DNA of 40,141 bases from Desulfobacteraceae bacterium (lineage in GTDB: Bacteria; Desulfobacterota; Desulfobacteria; Desulfobacterales; Desulfobacteraceae): contig JADGEQ010000054.1 in assembly GCA_016744295.1 (NCBI GenBank), forward strand, positions 1-40,141, in the 5' to 3' direction. Shown here one piece after another: positions 1 through 9,240 of the stretch. Below the pieces are notes generated by a model, which saw only the letters and a program-made list of their open reading frames with translations, ran no database searches and was not told where the DNA came from. The position numbers and the translations under genes are program-made. The first letter of the stretch is position 1, and the number at the start of each line of letters is the position of its first letter.

Positions 1-191
1 GAGACTTGATCCAAGAAAAAGTTAAGTCTGGCCGAAATGGGCCCCCGCCAAGAAAAAAACTCCCCGATTTTTCTTTGGACGGGTCTGCACAAAATTAGGT
101 GGTGAATTTGGGAAAAACCCCAGTCTTGCTTTTTACACCATTCTCCTGTATTCTGTCCGATCATAACCATTTAAATAAAAAAAAGATTCCC

Positions 192-1442
192 ATGAAATTT
201 GACACATACCATATTGATTCAGCCATAAAGAAAAACCTTGCAGCAGAAGGGTTTAAACGCCCCACAGATATCCAGTTCAAATCAATTCCCTCTATTCAGA
301 AAGGCGAGGATGTTCTGGCCATTGCCCAGACCGGCACCGGTAAAACCGCTGCATTTGCCATACCCATCATTGATATGATCCACCGGGCCAAAAGTTCAAA
401 ACGCTCCTTTGGTATCTACTGCATTGTCATGGTCCCCACCCGGGAACTGGCCGCCCAGATCGGGGAGGTGTTTGACACCCTGTCCCAGCACACAAAGGTA
501 AAGGGATTTGCCCTGTTTGGCGGTGTGGAACAAGATCCCCAGATAAAAAAACTCAAAGACGGGATTGATGTGCTCATTTCCACCCCGGGCCGGATGTTTG
601 ACCTCATCAGCCAGGGTGCCATTGATGTCAAAAAAGTAAGGGTATTGGTTCTGGATGAAGCCGACCAGATGCTGGACAAAGGGTTTATCAAAGACATTGA
701 GTCAGTGAAAAGAAGATTGACCCAACGGCATCAAACCCTGTTTTTTTCAGCCACCATTAACAAGGAAATCAAAAAACTGGCATTCTCCCAGGTTAAAAGT
801 TCCGCCATCCGTATCCAGATCTCCCCGGATGACCCGGTTTCAAAGAATGTGTCCCATGGGGTTATTTTTGTGGAAATGGACGACAAGCGCTTCTTTCTGC
901 GCAAATTCATCCAGGACAATGAAGATGCCAGGATCATGGTCTTTGTCCGAACAAAGGTAAGGGCCGAGCGGGTGGTCAAGGCCCTGGAAAGAGTGGATAT
1001 TAAATCCCTGGCCATCCATGGAGACAAAGACCAGGATGACAGAACTGCTGTTCTGGCCCAATTTAAAAACGGATGGGCCAAAATTCTCATTGCCACGGAT
1101 GTCAGTGCCAGGGGTATTGATATTCCCGATGTGAATTTTGTGGTAAATTATGATTTGCCTGAAAAACAGGAAAATTATGTCCATCGGGTGGGAAGAACCG
1201 GCAGGGGAACCCGGAAAGGCCAGGCGATCTCCTTTTGCAGCACGGAAGAGGTCCCCTTGCTGGAAAAGATCCAGGCTTTTTTGACCAAACCCATAGAGAC
1301 GATTACCGTTGGCAAAAAAGAATATTCGGTGATCATCGAGGCCGGGGAAAAACCGGAAACTGTTCAGGACTTGATCCATGCCAACGAGGATTGGGAAAAA
1401 AACCGAAAAAAAGCCAGAAGAAACAGAAGAAAGAAAAGCTGA
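192..1442 (+). CDS. DEAD-box ATP-dependent RNA helicase (RhlE-like)
   Basis: A cytoplasmic RNA helicase that unwinds short RNA duplexes using ATP, usually in ribosome assembly, mRNA decay or cold adaptation. The 416-residue product carries the family motifs in order: Q-motif region (GFKRPTDIQ), motif I AQTGTGKT, Ia PTRELA, Ib TPGR, motif II as DEAD, III SAT, then in the second RecA domain IATDVSARGID and HRVGRTGR. The tail after about residue 375 is short and basic (RKKARRNRRKKS), as in RhlE-type proteins that bind RNA non-specifically. The frame is open upstream to a GTG at 99, but family homology starts at the ATG at 192, so I chose that; no strong ribosome binding site is visible there. 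The gene stands alone and converges on the next gene. The family is certain, the subfamily likely. Confidence 0.93.
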   Translation: MKFDTYHIDSAIKKNLAAEGFKRPTDIQFKSIPSIQKGEDVLAIAQTGTGKTAAFAIPIIDMIHRAKSSKRSFGIYCIVMVPTRELAAQIGEVFDTLSQHTKVKGFALFGGVEQDPQIKKLKDGIDVLISTPGRMFDLISQGAIDVKKVRVLVLDEADQMLDKGFIKDIESVKRRLTQRHQTLFFSATINKEIKKLAFSQVKSSAIRIQISPDDPVSKNVSHGVIFVEMDDKRFFLRKFIQDNEDARIMVFVRTKVRAERVVKALERVDIKSLAIHGDKDQDDRTAVLAQFKNGWAKILIATDVSARGIDIPDVNFVVNYDLPEKQENYVHRVGRTGRGTRKGQAISFCSTEEVPLLEKIQAFLTKPIETITVGKKEYSVIIEAGEKPETVQDLIHANEDWEKNRKKARRNRRKKS

Positions 1443-1480
1443 TTATTTCTTCATTTATTTTATTAAGTTCTTTTCAGTTT

Positions 1481-2032
1481 CTATACCCACAGATAAAGAA
1501 AGCAGCTGATATACATGAGGGTCACTGAAGAGGCAATGGTCATTTTAATGAATGACAACTGAAAGGCGGCCTTGATTACCTTTATATTAACGGCAAGGGC
1601 ATAGAGGGAAAAAATGCCGGTCAGGACTGTGATCCCAACAGAGGTTGTCCCGATCTGAAGGGCGGCCACAAAGGGTGCCACAACCCACAATGAAATGGCA
1701 GCCATCCCAATGTAAAAATAGGAGGTCAAAAAATTGGCTTTCCCGCCCATGGCTTTCAAAAAGACCCAGATAAACAGGGCCGCACCCGCATGCATGAAAA
1801 AGGCGACGGGAATCCCGGCCACAATTATTTTAAGCGGGTTATAGGCTGTGGCATCAAATCCGTTTTCTAAAAGTATTGCCCGGCTGAACAGGGCAGCAGA
1901 ACATCCGTAGATCACCCCCAAAACCAATACATTGATAATGGCATAATATTGCAACCGCTTTATATCTATTCCCTTTTGCAGTCCAATGGTATTGAAGGCT
2001 AAAATATTTCCCATGGATGTCAGATAATTCAT
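1481..2032 (-). CDS. Yip1-family integral membrane protein
   Basis: A 183-residue protein with about five hydrophobic segments and a polar N-terminus, matching the length and pattern of bacterial Yip1-domain proteins. Their biochemical role is poorly known; some are linked to membrane organisation or transport. Visible features are an N-terminal part with little charge, then helices near residues 30-50, 65-90, 103-127, 130-150 and 160-183. The start at 2032 has AAGGA about 7 bases upstream. It lies downstream of the symporter gene on the same strand, separated by 137 bases that contain a strong hairpin, so it may be a separate unit or a read-through distal gene. The family assignment rests on overall pattern rather than on catalytic residues. 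Confidence 0.6.
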   Translation of the reverse strand: MNYLTSMGNILAFNTIGLQKGIDIKRLQYYAIINVLVLGVIYGCSAALFSRAILLENGFDATAYNPLKIIVAGIPVAFFMHAGAALFIWVFLKAMGGKANFLTSYFYIGMAAISLWVVAPFVAALQIGTTSVGITVLTGIFSLYALAVNIKVIKAAFQLSFIKMTIASSVTLMYISCFLYLWV

Positions 2033-2098
2033 TTGTATTCCTTTAAAAATACCGGTTCAGGCCCCAGCCAAATAGTTTTTGATTGCTTGCTTTATTGA

Positions 2099-2131
2099 CT
2101 GTAAGGCCCGGACGATTCCCGGGCCTTACAG
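2099..2131. repeat. Strong inverted repeat between the symporter and Yip1 genes
   Basis: A perfect 13-bp stem (2099-2111 with 2119-2131, sequence CTGTAAGGCCCGG and its complement) around a 7-base loop. It sits 39 bases beyond the symporter stop codon. There is no T-run on either strand, so it is not a textbook intrinsic terminator. It is more likely a 3'-end stabiliser or a weak terminator of the minus-strand operon. Confidence 0.6.
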
Positions 2132-2169
2132 ATCAGGTTGCATGGATACACATCTTGTTCTTCAATATC

Positions 2170-3807
2170 CTAGGCCCAGGGAACCAGTCCCCAGCAAAAG
2201 ATCGCTATACAGATGACGGAAACGATCACCGGTACGGTGATACCGTTGTAACGGGTCTCTTCATAGTCTGTGCCCCAGCCGTGGATTCGGTCAATGACGC
2301 GTTTATCCGCCAGAGTGGGCGCATAGGCTTTGAAAATAGCCATGCGGTTAAAGGCGATGGACATGAGGATAAACATGGCAAAGCTCAAGGGGATGGTCAC
2401 CATTCCGCCGGACATGCCCAGGGCTGCCACAAGACCTTTCCCCACAACGATTGAAGGAAATACATGGGGAGAGATCAGGATATAGAGGAACCCGCAGAAC
2501 AAAGAGGAGATCATAAGGGCCAGTTTATTGGCTTCCTTCCACCAGACCCCCAGAAGAATGGCCGGGGTTGCTGTGGTGGCCAGAAGGCCGAAGGCCCACA
2601 AAATACTGGTCACTAAGAATTTCGGGGGGCTAAAGGCCATGAGGATGGCAAGGAGGCCGCCCATGGCAAGGGCTGCATATCCCCATCTCATTTTTTTGGC
2701 GGAGGCCATGTTGGGCGCAATGATACCCAACAGATCCGAGCCCACAAGCCCTGCAATGGCCATCAGATTTCCACCGATGGTGGAAAGCCCTGCTGCCACA
2801 GCACCGCCCATTACAAAGGCCGCCACAAGGGTGGGATTATAAAATACATTGAGAATTAATATGGTCTGATCGGCTTTCTCAATAATTCTTCCCGTGGTGG
2901 CGGTGAAAAAGTTTCCTGCAAACCCAACGGCATAGGTTCCGGAAAAAAGCAGTCCCAGAAATAGGGCGAACCAGACAACGGCCCACCTTGCACTTTTAAC
3001 GGAAGAAGCGGTAAAAACCTTCATGGCCAGATGGGGAAGGGCTATGGGGCCTAGGGTAAAGGCCGGAATCAGGGCGAAATACCATCTGAAATCATATTTC
3101 ATATCAAAGAAGGTGGGAACATTTTTTATCATATCCGGGACCATATCGCCGTAGGCCAGGGGCGGGAACCACCATCCGGAGGATCCCATCATTTTCATGA
3201 TTGCCCCCATGGGAACAATCATGGCAATGGTCATGACCACCATCTGAAAAGCAGCATTGTAAGAGGCCCCGTACATGCCGCCCACGGTGATAAACCCCAC
3301 GGTTGCAAGGCCTGCAACAACGATGGCAATATTATAGGGAACCCCGAAGAGCAGCTCAAAGGCACGGCCCAGGCCGATCATCTGGCCCAGGGCATACATG
3401 ATCATGATCAGAATCATCCAGCAGACAATCACAACGGTGGAGGGTTTGCCATAGCGCTGGCGAATAAAGGTGGCCGGGGTAAAGGCCTTCATTCTTCGAA
3501 GGCTGGTGCCATAGAGAAGGGTCAGCAACGGAATGGAGATGGCCCACTGGATCCAGAGGTAAACAAAGGGAACCTGGAGTCTCATGATCAGGGCAATTAC
3601 CCCTAGAAAGGTGGCAAGGCTGGCCCAGGTGGCGGCCATTCCAAGTCCGTTGGTCACGGGACCTATGGAAAAACCCGCCGCATAAAAATCTTCATCGGAA
3701 ACTGTTTTTTTAGAGGAGGTATAGCCCACATAATAAAAGATCATGAAAAGTATACCCACAACGCCGAGTCCTACCCAGGCGTTGCTTAATGCATATTCAG
3801 CTGGCAT
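2170..3807 (-). CDS. Sodium:solute symporter (SSS family, acetate/carboxylate permease-like)
   Basis: A 545-residue inner-membrane protein of the sodium:solute symporter family, with about 13 predicted membrane helices. The N-terminal stretch (DEDFYAAGFSIGPVTNGLGMAATWAS, partly quoted) is typical of the ActP/acetate-permease branch, where FYxAGR-type motifs precede the sodium-binding helices. Its likely role is sodium-coupled uptake of a short carboxylate. The start at 3807 has AAGGAG 7 bases upstream. It follows a 97-residue membrane protein by 11 bases and the acyl-CoA synthetase before that, so the three form one minus-strand operon: activate and import the same acid. The substrate could be acetate, propionate, pyruvate or lactate; the sequence alone does not decide. 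Confidence 0.88.
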   Translation of the reverse strand: MPAEYALSNAWVGLGVVGILFMIFYYVGYTSSKKTVSDEDFYAAGFSIGPVTNGLGMAATWASLATFLGVIALIMRLQVPFVYLWIQWAISIPLLTLLYGTSLRRMKAFTPATFIRQRYGKPSTVVIVCWMILIMIMYALGQMIGLGRAFELLFGVPYNIAIVVAGLATVGFITVGGMYGASYNAAFQMVVMTIAMIVPMGAIMKMMGSSGWWFPPLAYGDMVPDMIKNVPTFFDMKYDFRWYFALIPAFTLGPIALPHLAMKVFTASSVKSARWAVVWFALFLGLLFSGTYAVGFAGNFFTATTGRIIEKADQTILILNVFYNPTLVAAFVMGGAVAAGLSTIGGNLMAIAGLVGSDLLGIIAPNMASAKKMRWGYAALAMGGLLAILMAFSPPKFLVTSILWAFGLLATTATPAILLGVWWKEANKLALMISSLFCGFLYILISPHVFPSIVVGKGLVAALGMSGGMVTIPLSFAMFILMSIAFNRMAIFKAYAPTLADKRVIDRIHGWGTDYEETRYNGITVPVIVSVICIAIFCWGLVPWA

Positions 3808-3818
3808 GATATATCTCC

Positions 3819-4112
3819 TTATTCCATTATATTATCGGTATCGGTTTGGGTCACAGGGGGAAGAGAATTAACATATTCTTCCATTTCATCATCAAACTTA
3901 TTGCACATGATGGTCATCACAAGGCAGACAGCAGCGATTCCAAACCATCCCAATAGAATGGGCAAAATGTACTGAATGGGAAATCCCCAAAGGGTTCCCT
4001 GCTGAAGGGAGGGGAAGAGGACAAAAATGGAGGCCGAGTGCCCCATCAAAAGCAATAAAACAGAAAAAACAATGGTCAGCCTGATCTCTTTTTTGTAGAG
4101 TTTTTCTTTCAT
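3819..4112 (-). CDS. Small membrane subunit of the solute symporter (DUF485/DUF4212-like)
   Basis: A 97-residue protein with two hydrophobic helices (about residues 13-33 and 44-69) and an acidic C-terminal tail. Small two-helix proteins of the DUF485 and DUF4212 type are regularly encoded directly before SSS-family permeases and are thought to be accessory subunits. Here it lies 11 bases before the symporter start and shares its operon. The start at 4112 has AGGAG 9 bases upstream. Which of the two DUF families it belongs to is uncertain, but the context makes an accessory role likely. Confidence 0.75.
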   Translation of the reverse strand: MKEKLYKKEIRLTIVFSVLLLLMGHSASIFVLFPSLQQGTLWGFPIQYILPILLGWFGIAAVCLVMTIMCNKFDDEMEEYVNSLPPVTQTDTDNIME

Positions 4113-4151
4113 GTTTCTAACTCCTGTTCGTAAAGATATTTTGGGTTAATC

Positions 4152-5906
4152 TTATTTCTTCTTGGAGCTCAGTTCAGGGAACTGATGATAGAAATATTCG
4201 TTGGAAGTCTCTTTTTTGTCGCCATTTTCGTTTTCCCTCAATTCGATCCTGCGTATTTTGCCGCTGATGGTCTTGGGCAGTTCGGTTACGAACTCTATAA
4301 TTCTTGGGATCTTGAATTTGGCCAACACCTCAATGGTGTGCTTGAACAATTCCAGGGCCAGTTCTCTGGAGGGTTCATTGCCCTGGGTCAGGATAACAAA
4401 GGCTTTGACCAATTGATGCCGTTTGGGATCAGGAACCCCGACAACGGCGGTTTCCATGACGGCCACATGTTCTATTAATGCACTTTCCACCTCAAAGGGT
4501 CCCACACGGAAATCCGAAGATTTGATGACATCATCGGAACGACCGACAAACCACCAGTATCCGTCTTTGTCAAAGGTGGCCTTGTCACCGGTGTAATACA
4601 GACCGTGCTGGAATGCCTCTGAGGTTTTTGCCTCATTGTCAATGTATTCCTGGAACAGTCCGATGGCCCGCCAGTTGTTCAGGCGAACCACAATGTGACC
4701 GGTTTCGTCGGGTGTGGTAATTTGCCTGCCCTCATCATCGGCCAGGATAACGTCGTACATGTACGAGGGATACCCAAAGGACCCCAGACGCATCTTGCCG
4801 GCCATCCAGGGTGGATTCCCGATCATGGCGGTGGATTCGGTTTGACCATAGAAATCACGGATCTGGGTGCCGGTGCCTTCTCTCCACTGGTCTATGATTT
4901 CCGGATTCAGGGGCTCGCCTGCGCTTATGGAATATTTCATTGCGGAAAGATCGTATTTTGAAAGATCCAGGCCGACAAAGGCTCTCCATGCCGTTGGCGG
5001 GGCACAAAAAGAATTGACTTTATACCTGGCCACGGCAGCGATATATTTTTCAATATCAAGTGCCGTGAAATTGAAACCCGTGGCAGTAGCGCCCATGTTA
5101 AAGGGGGCAAAAAAACTGCTCCATGCCCATTTGGCCCATCCGGGTGCACTCAGGTTGTGATGGACATCTCCAGGTTCCAAACCGATAATGACGGCGGTGG
5201 ACAAATGCCCCAGGGGGTATGAAACAGCAGAGTGCCCGACCCGCTTGGGAAGACCTGTGGTCCCCGAGGTAAAAAAGCAAAAAAGGACATCCTCATTGCT
5301 CACATCCGCAGCTTGGGCTTCTGGCTTTTCTTGCGCAATTTCAGAATAGGAGGTCCACCCCTCTTTTTGTCCCAGAACAATCTTTGCCTTGGGGGTACAG
5401 TCCGCTTTTTTCAGGGCGTCATCCACCAGATCCGTCAATCCTTCAAAGGCAATGATCACATCCGGCTTGTATGCTTCAAACCGGAACTGGATTTCCCGTT
5501 CCGTCATGCTGGTGGCCGTGGGCACAGAGACCAGTCCCCCCTTGATACCGGCAAAGGTTGCAAACCAGGTTTCCGGAACAATGGGGGTCAGCATGTAGAG
5601 ATTGTTTGCTTTTTCAACTCCGTTTTTGCGTAAAAAATTTAAAACCTTATTCCCGTTGGCAGCCAGTTCTTTATAGGTAAACTGTTGTTCGGCATCTGTA
5701 TCCATATCTGTCCAGATAAGGGCCAGTTGATCGCCGCGTTCTTTGACATGTATCCCCTCAAAAACTTCTGCTGCCCAGTTAAACTTTTCGGGCAGTTCGG
5801 ATTTATTCAACTTCTCGAAGAACGCTTTTGCTTGGGTTTCACGCTGTCCCATATCCTGGATCTCATTGAGCGCCATTGCTTCTCTGTATGTGCTGTCCAA
5901 CGACAT
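4152..5906 (-). CDS. AMP-forming acyl-CoA synthetase (medium-chain/acetyl-CoA synthetase-like)
   Basis: A 584-residue cytoplasmic enzyme that activates a carboxylic acid to its acyl-CoA through an acyl-adenylate, consuming ATP and CoA. The adenylate-forming signature FFTSGTTGLPK is near residue 213, the YGQTES motif near 352, and the hinge and C-terminal domain follow with GRSDDVIKSSDFRVGP and the catalytic-lysine region PKTISGKIRR near residue 550. At 584 residues it is shorter than classical Acs (about 650) and closer to medium-chain acyl-CoA synthetases. The ribosome binding site GGAGG lies 7 bases before the ATG at 5906. It is the first gene of an operon with the small membrane subunit and the symporter. 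A NarL-type regulator lies upstream, resembling the acetate-switch arrangement of other proteobacteria. Substrate: short or medium acid, not resolved. Confidence 0.88.
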   Translation of the reverse strand: MSLDSTYREAMALNEIQDMGQRETQAKAFFEKLNKSELPEKFNWAAEVFEGIHVKERGDQLALIWTDMDTDAEQQFTYKELAANGNKVLNFLRKNGVEKANNLYMLTPIVPETWFATFAGIKGGLVSVPTATSMTEREIQFRFEAYKPDVIIAFEGLTDLVDDALKKADCTPKAKIVLGQKEGWTSYSEIAQEKPEAQAADVSNEDVLFCFFTSGTTGLPKRVGHSAVSYPLGHLSTAVIIGLEPGDVHHNLSAPGWAKWAWSSFFAPFNMGATATGFNFTALDIEKYIAAVARYKVNSFCAPPTAWRAFVGLDLSKYDLSAMKYSISAGEPLNPEIIDQWREGTGTQIRDFYGQTESTAMIGNPPWMAGKMRLGSFGYPSYMYDVILADDEGRQITTPDETGHIVVRLNNWRAIGLFQEYIDNEAKTSEAFQHGLYYTGDKATFDKDGYWWFVGRSDDVIKSSDFRVGPFEVESALIEHVAVMETAVVGVPDPKRHQLVKAFVILTQGNEPSRELALELFKHTIEVLAKFKIPRIIEFVTELPKTISGKIRRIELRENENGDKKETSNEYFYHQFPELSSKKK

Positions 5907-6047
5907 TTGATTCCTCCGTTAAAATTTTATCAGATATAGTCCTCTTGCGTATAGTTCTATAAAATTGTGGATAATGTGCAATCGGTTGAAACCCGATTTT
6001 GCCTGTAGGGTTTTTGACCTGTCTTTCTAGGGAAAAACATGAGGAAG

Positions 6048-6069
6048 TTGTAGGTGGAGGAACCTACAA
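6048..6069. repeat. Hairpin just downstream of the response regulator gene
   Basis: A perfect 8-bp inverted repeat (TTGTAGGT, loop GGAGGA, ACCTACAA) begins 4 bases past the stop codon of the minus-strand response regulator. It may end that transcript, although no clear T-run follows. It also lies in the leader region of the downstream acyl-CoA synthetase operon. Confidence 0.4.
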
Positions 6070-6072
6070 AAA

Positions 6073-6744
6073 TTAACTTTGGCGGGTGGCCACCTGGCCG
6101 GTTTTTTCAAAATGAACAGCACACCGGACCAGTTCATTGGCATGTTTAAGGGAAAGCTTCTCCTTAATCCGCTCCCGGTAGGTGCCAATGGTCTTGATGC
6201 TTAGAAAAAGTCTTGTTGCAATTTCCCGGGAAGAAAATCCCCGGCCAATCATTTTGAACACCTGAAGTTCCCGGTCGGTGAGACGGTCAATGGGGGTTTT
6301 TTCACGGACTTCCTGGGGGCTGGACATGGAGGAGAGAATATGTTCCTTGACCTTCTCGTTCAGATAGATTTTTCCTTCCAGAACGTGGTGAATGGCGGTT
6401 ACAACCGATTCCATGGCCTCCTGTTTCATGATATACCCCCGGGCGCCTGCGGCAAGGGCCCGCTGGGCATAGAGATATTCATCGTGCATGGACAAAACCA
6501 GGACAGGGATCTGTTTATGATGGAGCTTGACATATTTGACAAGGTCGATGCCATCGGAATTTTTTAACGAGATATCGGCGATGATCAGATCAGGAACCAT
6601 TGTCTCAATTTCAACAACAGCCTGGTCCACATCCCTGGCCTTGCCAAAAGCGCAGAGGTCTTCTTCCTGGTTTATCAGTTCGGCAAGCCCAAGCCTGAAT
6701 ATAGGGTGATCTTCAACCAGCAATATTTTTTTCTTGTCTGGCAT
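6073..6744 (-). CDS. NarL/FixJ-family response regulator
   Basis: A 223-residue two-component transcription regulator. The receiver domain (about residues 5-120) has the acidic pair E11-D12, the phospho-acceptor aspartate at about D57 in DLIIADISL, and the conserved lysine near residue 107. A LuxR-type helix-turn-helix follows (about 155-215) with LTDRELQVFKMIGRG and KTIGTYRERIKEKL. It lies between the histidine kinase gene (same strand, upstream, 154-base gap) and the acyl-CoA synthetase operon (same strand, downstream). This suggests it receives phosphate from the kinase and controls the synthetase and symporter genes, as CrbR/ErdR-type regulators do for acetate genes elsewhere. The ribosome binding site is weak. 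Family certain; target inferred from position. Confidence 0.9.
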   Translation of the reverse strand: MPDKKKILLVEDHPIFRLGLAELINQEEDLCAFGKARDVDQAVVEIETMVPDLIIADISLKNSDGIDLVKYVKLHHKQIPVLVLSMHDEYLYAQRALAAGARGYIMKQEAMESVVTAIHHVLEGKIYLNEKVKEHILSSMSSPQEVREKTPIDRLTDRELQVFKMIGRGFSSREIATRLFLSIKTIGTYRERIKEKLSLKHANELVRCAVHFEKTGQVATRQS

Positions 6745-6898
6745 GTGATGTGCCTGTATTAAAAAGTTTAACGTTGGAGGAGCCTATCACCTTTGGCAGG
6801 AGATTTCCAGTTTCTATGTTGCTTAAAACCAGAATAATACCAGATTCTGAAGGCGGATAACAGATAACGACAGGAAGAAATATGAAATTTTATTCCGT

Positions 6899-9112
6899 TC
6901 AGGCCAAAGGATCTGTCAATGCTGCCATGGGCATGCTCAATTTTATCCGGGTGCCCTTTTCCCTGTCCGAAGAAATCATAAGTGAGGCACCCACTATTTT
7001 GGCCCGGTAGTTCATTATCCTCAGACCCATTCCCGTGTGATCCGTTTCCGGCTCCAGTCCCCTGCCGTTATCCCGGATACTAAACTTAAATTGATCCTCC
7101 CGTACTTCCATGGAAATATCTATGTGGGTGGCATGGCCGTGACGGATGGCATTGCGAACAGCCTCCCCTGCAATATGGTAAAGGTTGATGGTCACCATGT
7201 GATTATTGATTTGAATTTTATCATCGGCCTTTAGCCGGCAGTCCACCTGGTGGAGTATCCGGGTATTGGTTACCAGATCCTCCAGGGAAGATACCAGCCC
7301 ATGATTATAATAGACCGGGCAAAGGCCACGGGCCAGACGGCGGGTTTTGGAAATAGCCTCCTTGATCAATTCTGTAATTTGATCCGACAGCCTGGCTGCA
7401 TCGGACGACTGACCTGCCGCCTTTTTTTTCAGCACCTTGGTCAACCCTTCGATCCCTATCAAATGGGGACACAGATCATCATGAAGGTCATTACCGATTG
7501 CCTGGCGCTCTTTTTCCCCTGTTTCCATGATGGCCTTTTCAAGCCGCTTGACCTCGGAAACATCCCGGTGGGTGATCACCGACCCTAAGGGATTACCGTT
7601 TTTATCCCGGTAGACCGATCCCCGGGTGGTGACATCAATGAGCCGGCCGTTTCTTGCTTTTCGCTTGGTGACCACCCGGGGCAGAATTTCCCCCTTTAGT
7701 ATGGTGCCAATGCCCTCCATGGTCTCCTTCCAGTGGGCCCTGGGTACAAAATGATCCATTGTTTTGCCCAGGCTGTCTTCAGGGGTATACCCAAACACCT
7801 TTGTAAAGGCTGGATTCATATAGGTGACCATGCCTTCCATGTCATAGACCACAATGGGATCCGGTACTGCTTCCATGACCGATCTGTATTTTTCTTCACT
7901 CTCTTTTAAGGCCTCCTGGGCCTGACGTCGATCCTGTATTTCCGAGAGAAGCTCTCGGTCATAGGTTTCCAGCTTGTCCATGAAGGAATTATAATAAAAG
8001 GTGAGCTGCCCCACTTCGTCACTGGATTCCATTTTCACACTTCTGTTTGAAAACCCGCCGGCAATATCCTGGTTAAACCGGTTCATCAAAGATCGCAAAG
8101 GCTTGGTGATGGTGGAACTCAAGACAAAACTAATGGGAATAAAAACGACCAGGGCAGCCATTCCCACAAGAATGATAAAGTGCTTGATGGTCCCTAACGG
8201 AAAATAGATTTCATCCAGATAGCTGGATGAGGCAACAATCCATTCGTATTCAGGGATATAATTAAAGATGACCAGTTTTTTTCGATGCTTTGCATCCTTG
8301 GGATTTTTCCATGAATAGATGAGTTTTCCATTCTTTTTTTTTAGCATATTGCGGAAAAATTTGTCTGGAAACCGACTATCATCAAACACATTGATTCCGG
8401 CAAGTTCCGGGTGAATAATCACATTGCCTTTTGTATCCATGACATAGGAATAGCCTGTTTTGCCAAACCGCAAACTTAAAATATTTTCTTTGAAATCATT
8501 GATCTCCACCAGCTTTGAAAATTCTTTCCGGTAGGAAGATACCGTGATCATCCAGTCCCAGGGTTTAAAATAATTAATATACAAGGCCTTGGGCCGGGCA
8601 AAATCATCCTCTGGATTTTTCCAGGAATATTCAATATACCCGTTTTTTTTGGCAATCATTTCCCGGACAAATTGATGATCGGAAATATCCAGCCCCTCCA
8701 GACTTTTTTTGGGATGTTTGAGAACCCGTCCTTTTCCGTCCAGAATGCAAATATATCCGGTGATGCCAATTTGCTGACAAAGAATGATTTCCGCAGCCCG
8801 CATCTTTGCCTCTTCCAGACTGATATCCCCTGCCCTTTGCCGGTCATAGAGGTGCTGAATAATATCATAATTTTTTTCCGCCACTCCCCTGAGCCGATTT
8901 TTAATGGAAACAGACACTGCTGTTTTGACATTGTTTAATATGGCCGAGGTGGAATTTTGCAATTCTCTTTCAATATTTTTTTCCACATTATCTTTGACAA
9001 TGAAATAGATGATCAAAGAGGAGAGGCTGATGATAATCAGAAAGCAAAAGGAATAGATAAACAGCAGCTTGTACCGGATGGGAAAATTTTTGATCAGACC
9101 AAAGGGGTTCAT
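6899..9112 (-). CDS. Membrane sensor histidine kinase with dCache, HAMP and PAS domains
   Basis: A 737-residue inner-membrane kinase. Helix 1 is near residues 13-37, then a periplasmic sensor with two similar Cache-type halves (both contain TGY, a short DxKGxV turn, KNGxxxYSWKNP and a W-I/M-V-x-SSY end). Helix 2 lies near 313-337, followed by HAMP, a PAS domain (about 408-530), and a HisKA_3-type dimerisation region with the phospho-accepting histidine at H544 in NDLHDDL. The ATPase domain has the N-box EAVRNAIRHG and the G-box DNGRGL. Cache sensors usually bind small organic acids or amino acids, which fits the neighbouring carboxylate uptake genes. The start at 9112 has GAGGAG 5 bases upstream. 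The partner is presumably the NarL-type regulator encoded next. Confidence 0.92.
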   Translation of the reverse strand: MNPFGLIKNFPIRYKLLFIYSFCFLIIISLSSLIIYFIVKDNVEKNIERELQNSTSAILNNVKTAVSVSIKNRLRGVAEKNYDIIQHLYDRQRAGDISLEEAKMRAAEIILCQQIGITGYICILDGKGRVLKHPKKSLEGLDISDHQFVREMIAKKNGYIEYSWKNPEDDFARPKALYINYFKPWDWMITVSSYRKEFSKLVEINDFKENILSLRFGKTGYSYVMDTKGNVIIHPELAGINVFDDSRFPDKFFRNMLKKKNGKLIYSWKNPKDAKHRKKLVIFNYIPEYEWIVASSSYLDEIYFPLGTIKHFIILVGMAALVVFIPISFVLSSTITKPLRSLMNRFNQDIAGGFSNRSVKMESSDEVGQLTFYYNSFMDKLETYDRELLSEIQDRRQAQEALKESEEKYRSVMEAVPDPIVVYDMEGMVTYMNPAFTKVFGYTPEDSLGKTMDHFVPRAHWKETMEGIGTILKGEILPRVVTKRKARNGRLIDVTTRGSVYRDKNGNPLGSVITHRDVSEVKRLEKAIMETGEKERQAIGNDLHDDLCPHLIGIEGLTKVLKKKAAGQSSDAARLSDQITELIKEAISKTRRLARGLCPVYYNHGLVSSLEDLVTNTRILHQVDCRLKADDKIQINNHMVTINLYHIAGEAVRNAIRHGHATHIDISMEVREDQFKFSIRDNGRGLEPETDHTGMGLRIMNYRAKIVGASLMISSDREKGTRIKLSMPMAALTDPLA

Positions 9113-9240
9113 ACCATCTCCTCAAATAAAGCCATTTCCCCAAATAAAAAAAGGTGCACACACGGGTAAAAGAACCTTTCAAAAAGAAGCGGTTTTGTCA
9201 ATGGGATTTAACCTAGGACCACAAGTTCCATGGAACAATT

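Noticed and set aside
99..191. N-terminal extension of the DEAD-box helicase from a GTG at 99
   Set aside because: The 31 extra residues have no family similarity, and homology begins at the ATG at 192; the extension is probably untranslated leader.
840..1379. 179-codon minus-strand frame inside the helicase gene
   Set aside because: It lies fully inside a well-supported gene and has no recognisable domain.
9225..9236. GTTCCATGGAAC palindrome downstream of SulP and upstream of the kinase
   Set aside because: A perfect 12-bp palindrome, but it is a single copy just past the SulP stop, with no promoter or T-run nearby; it is too short to interpret.
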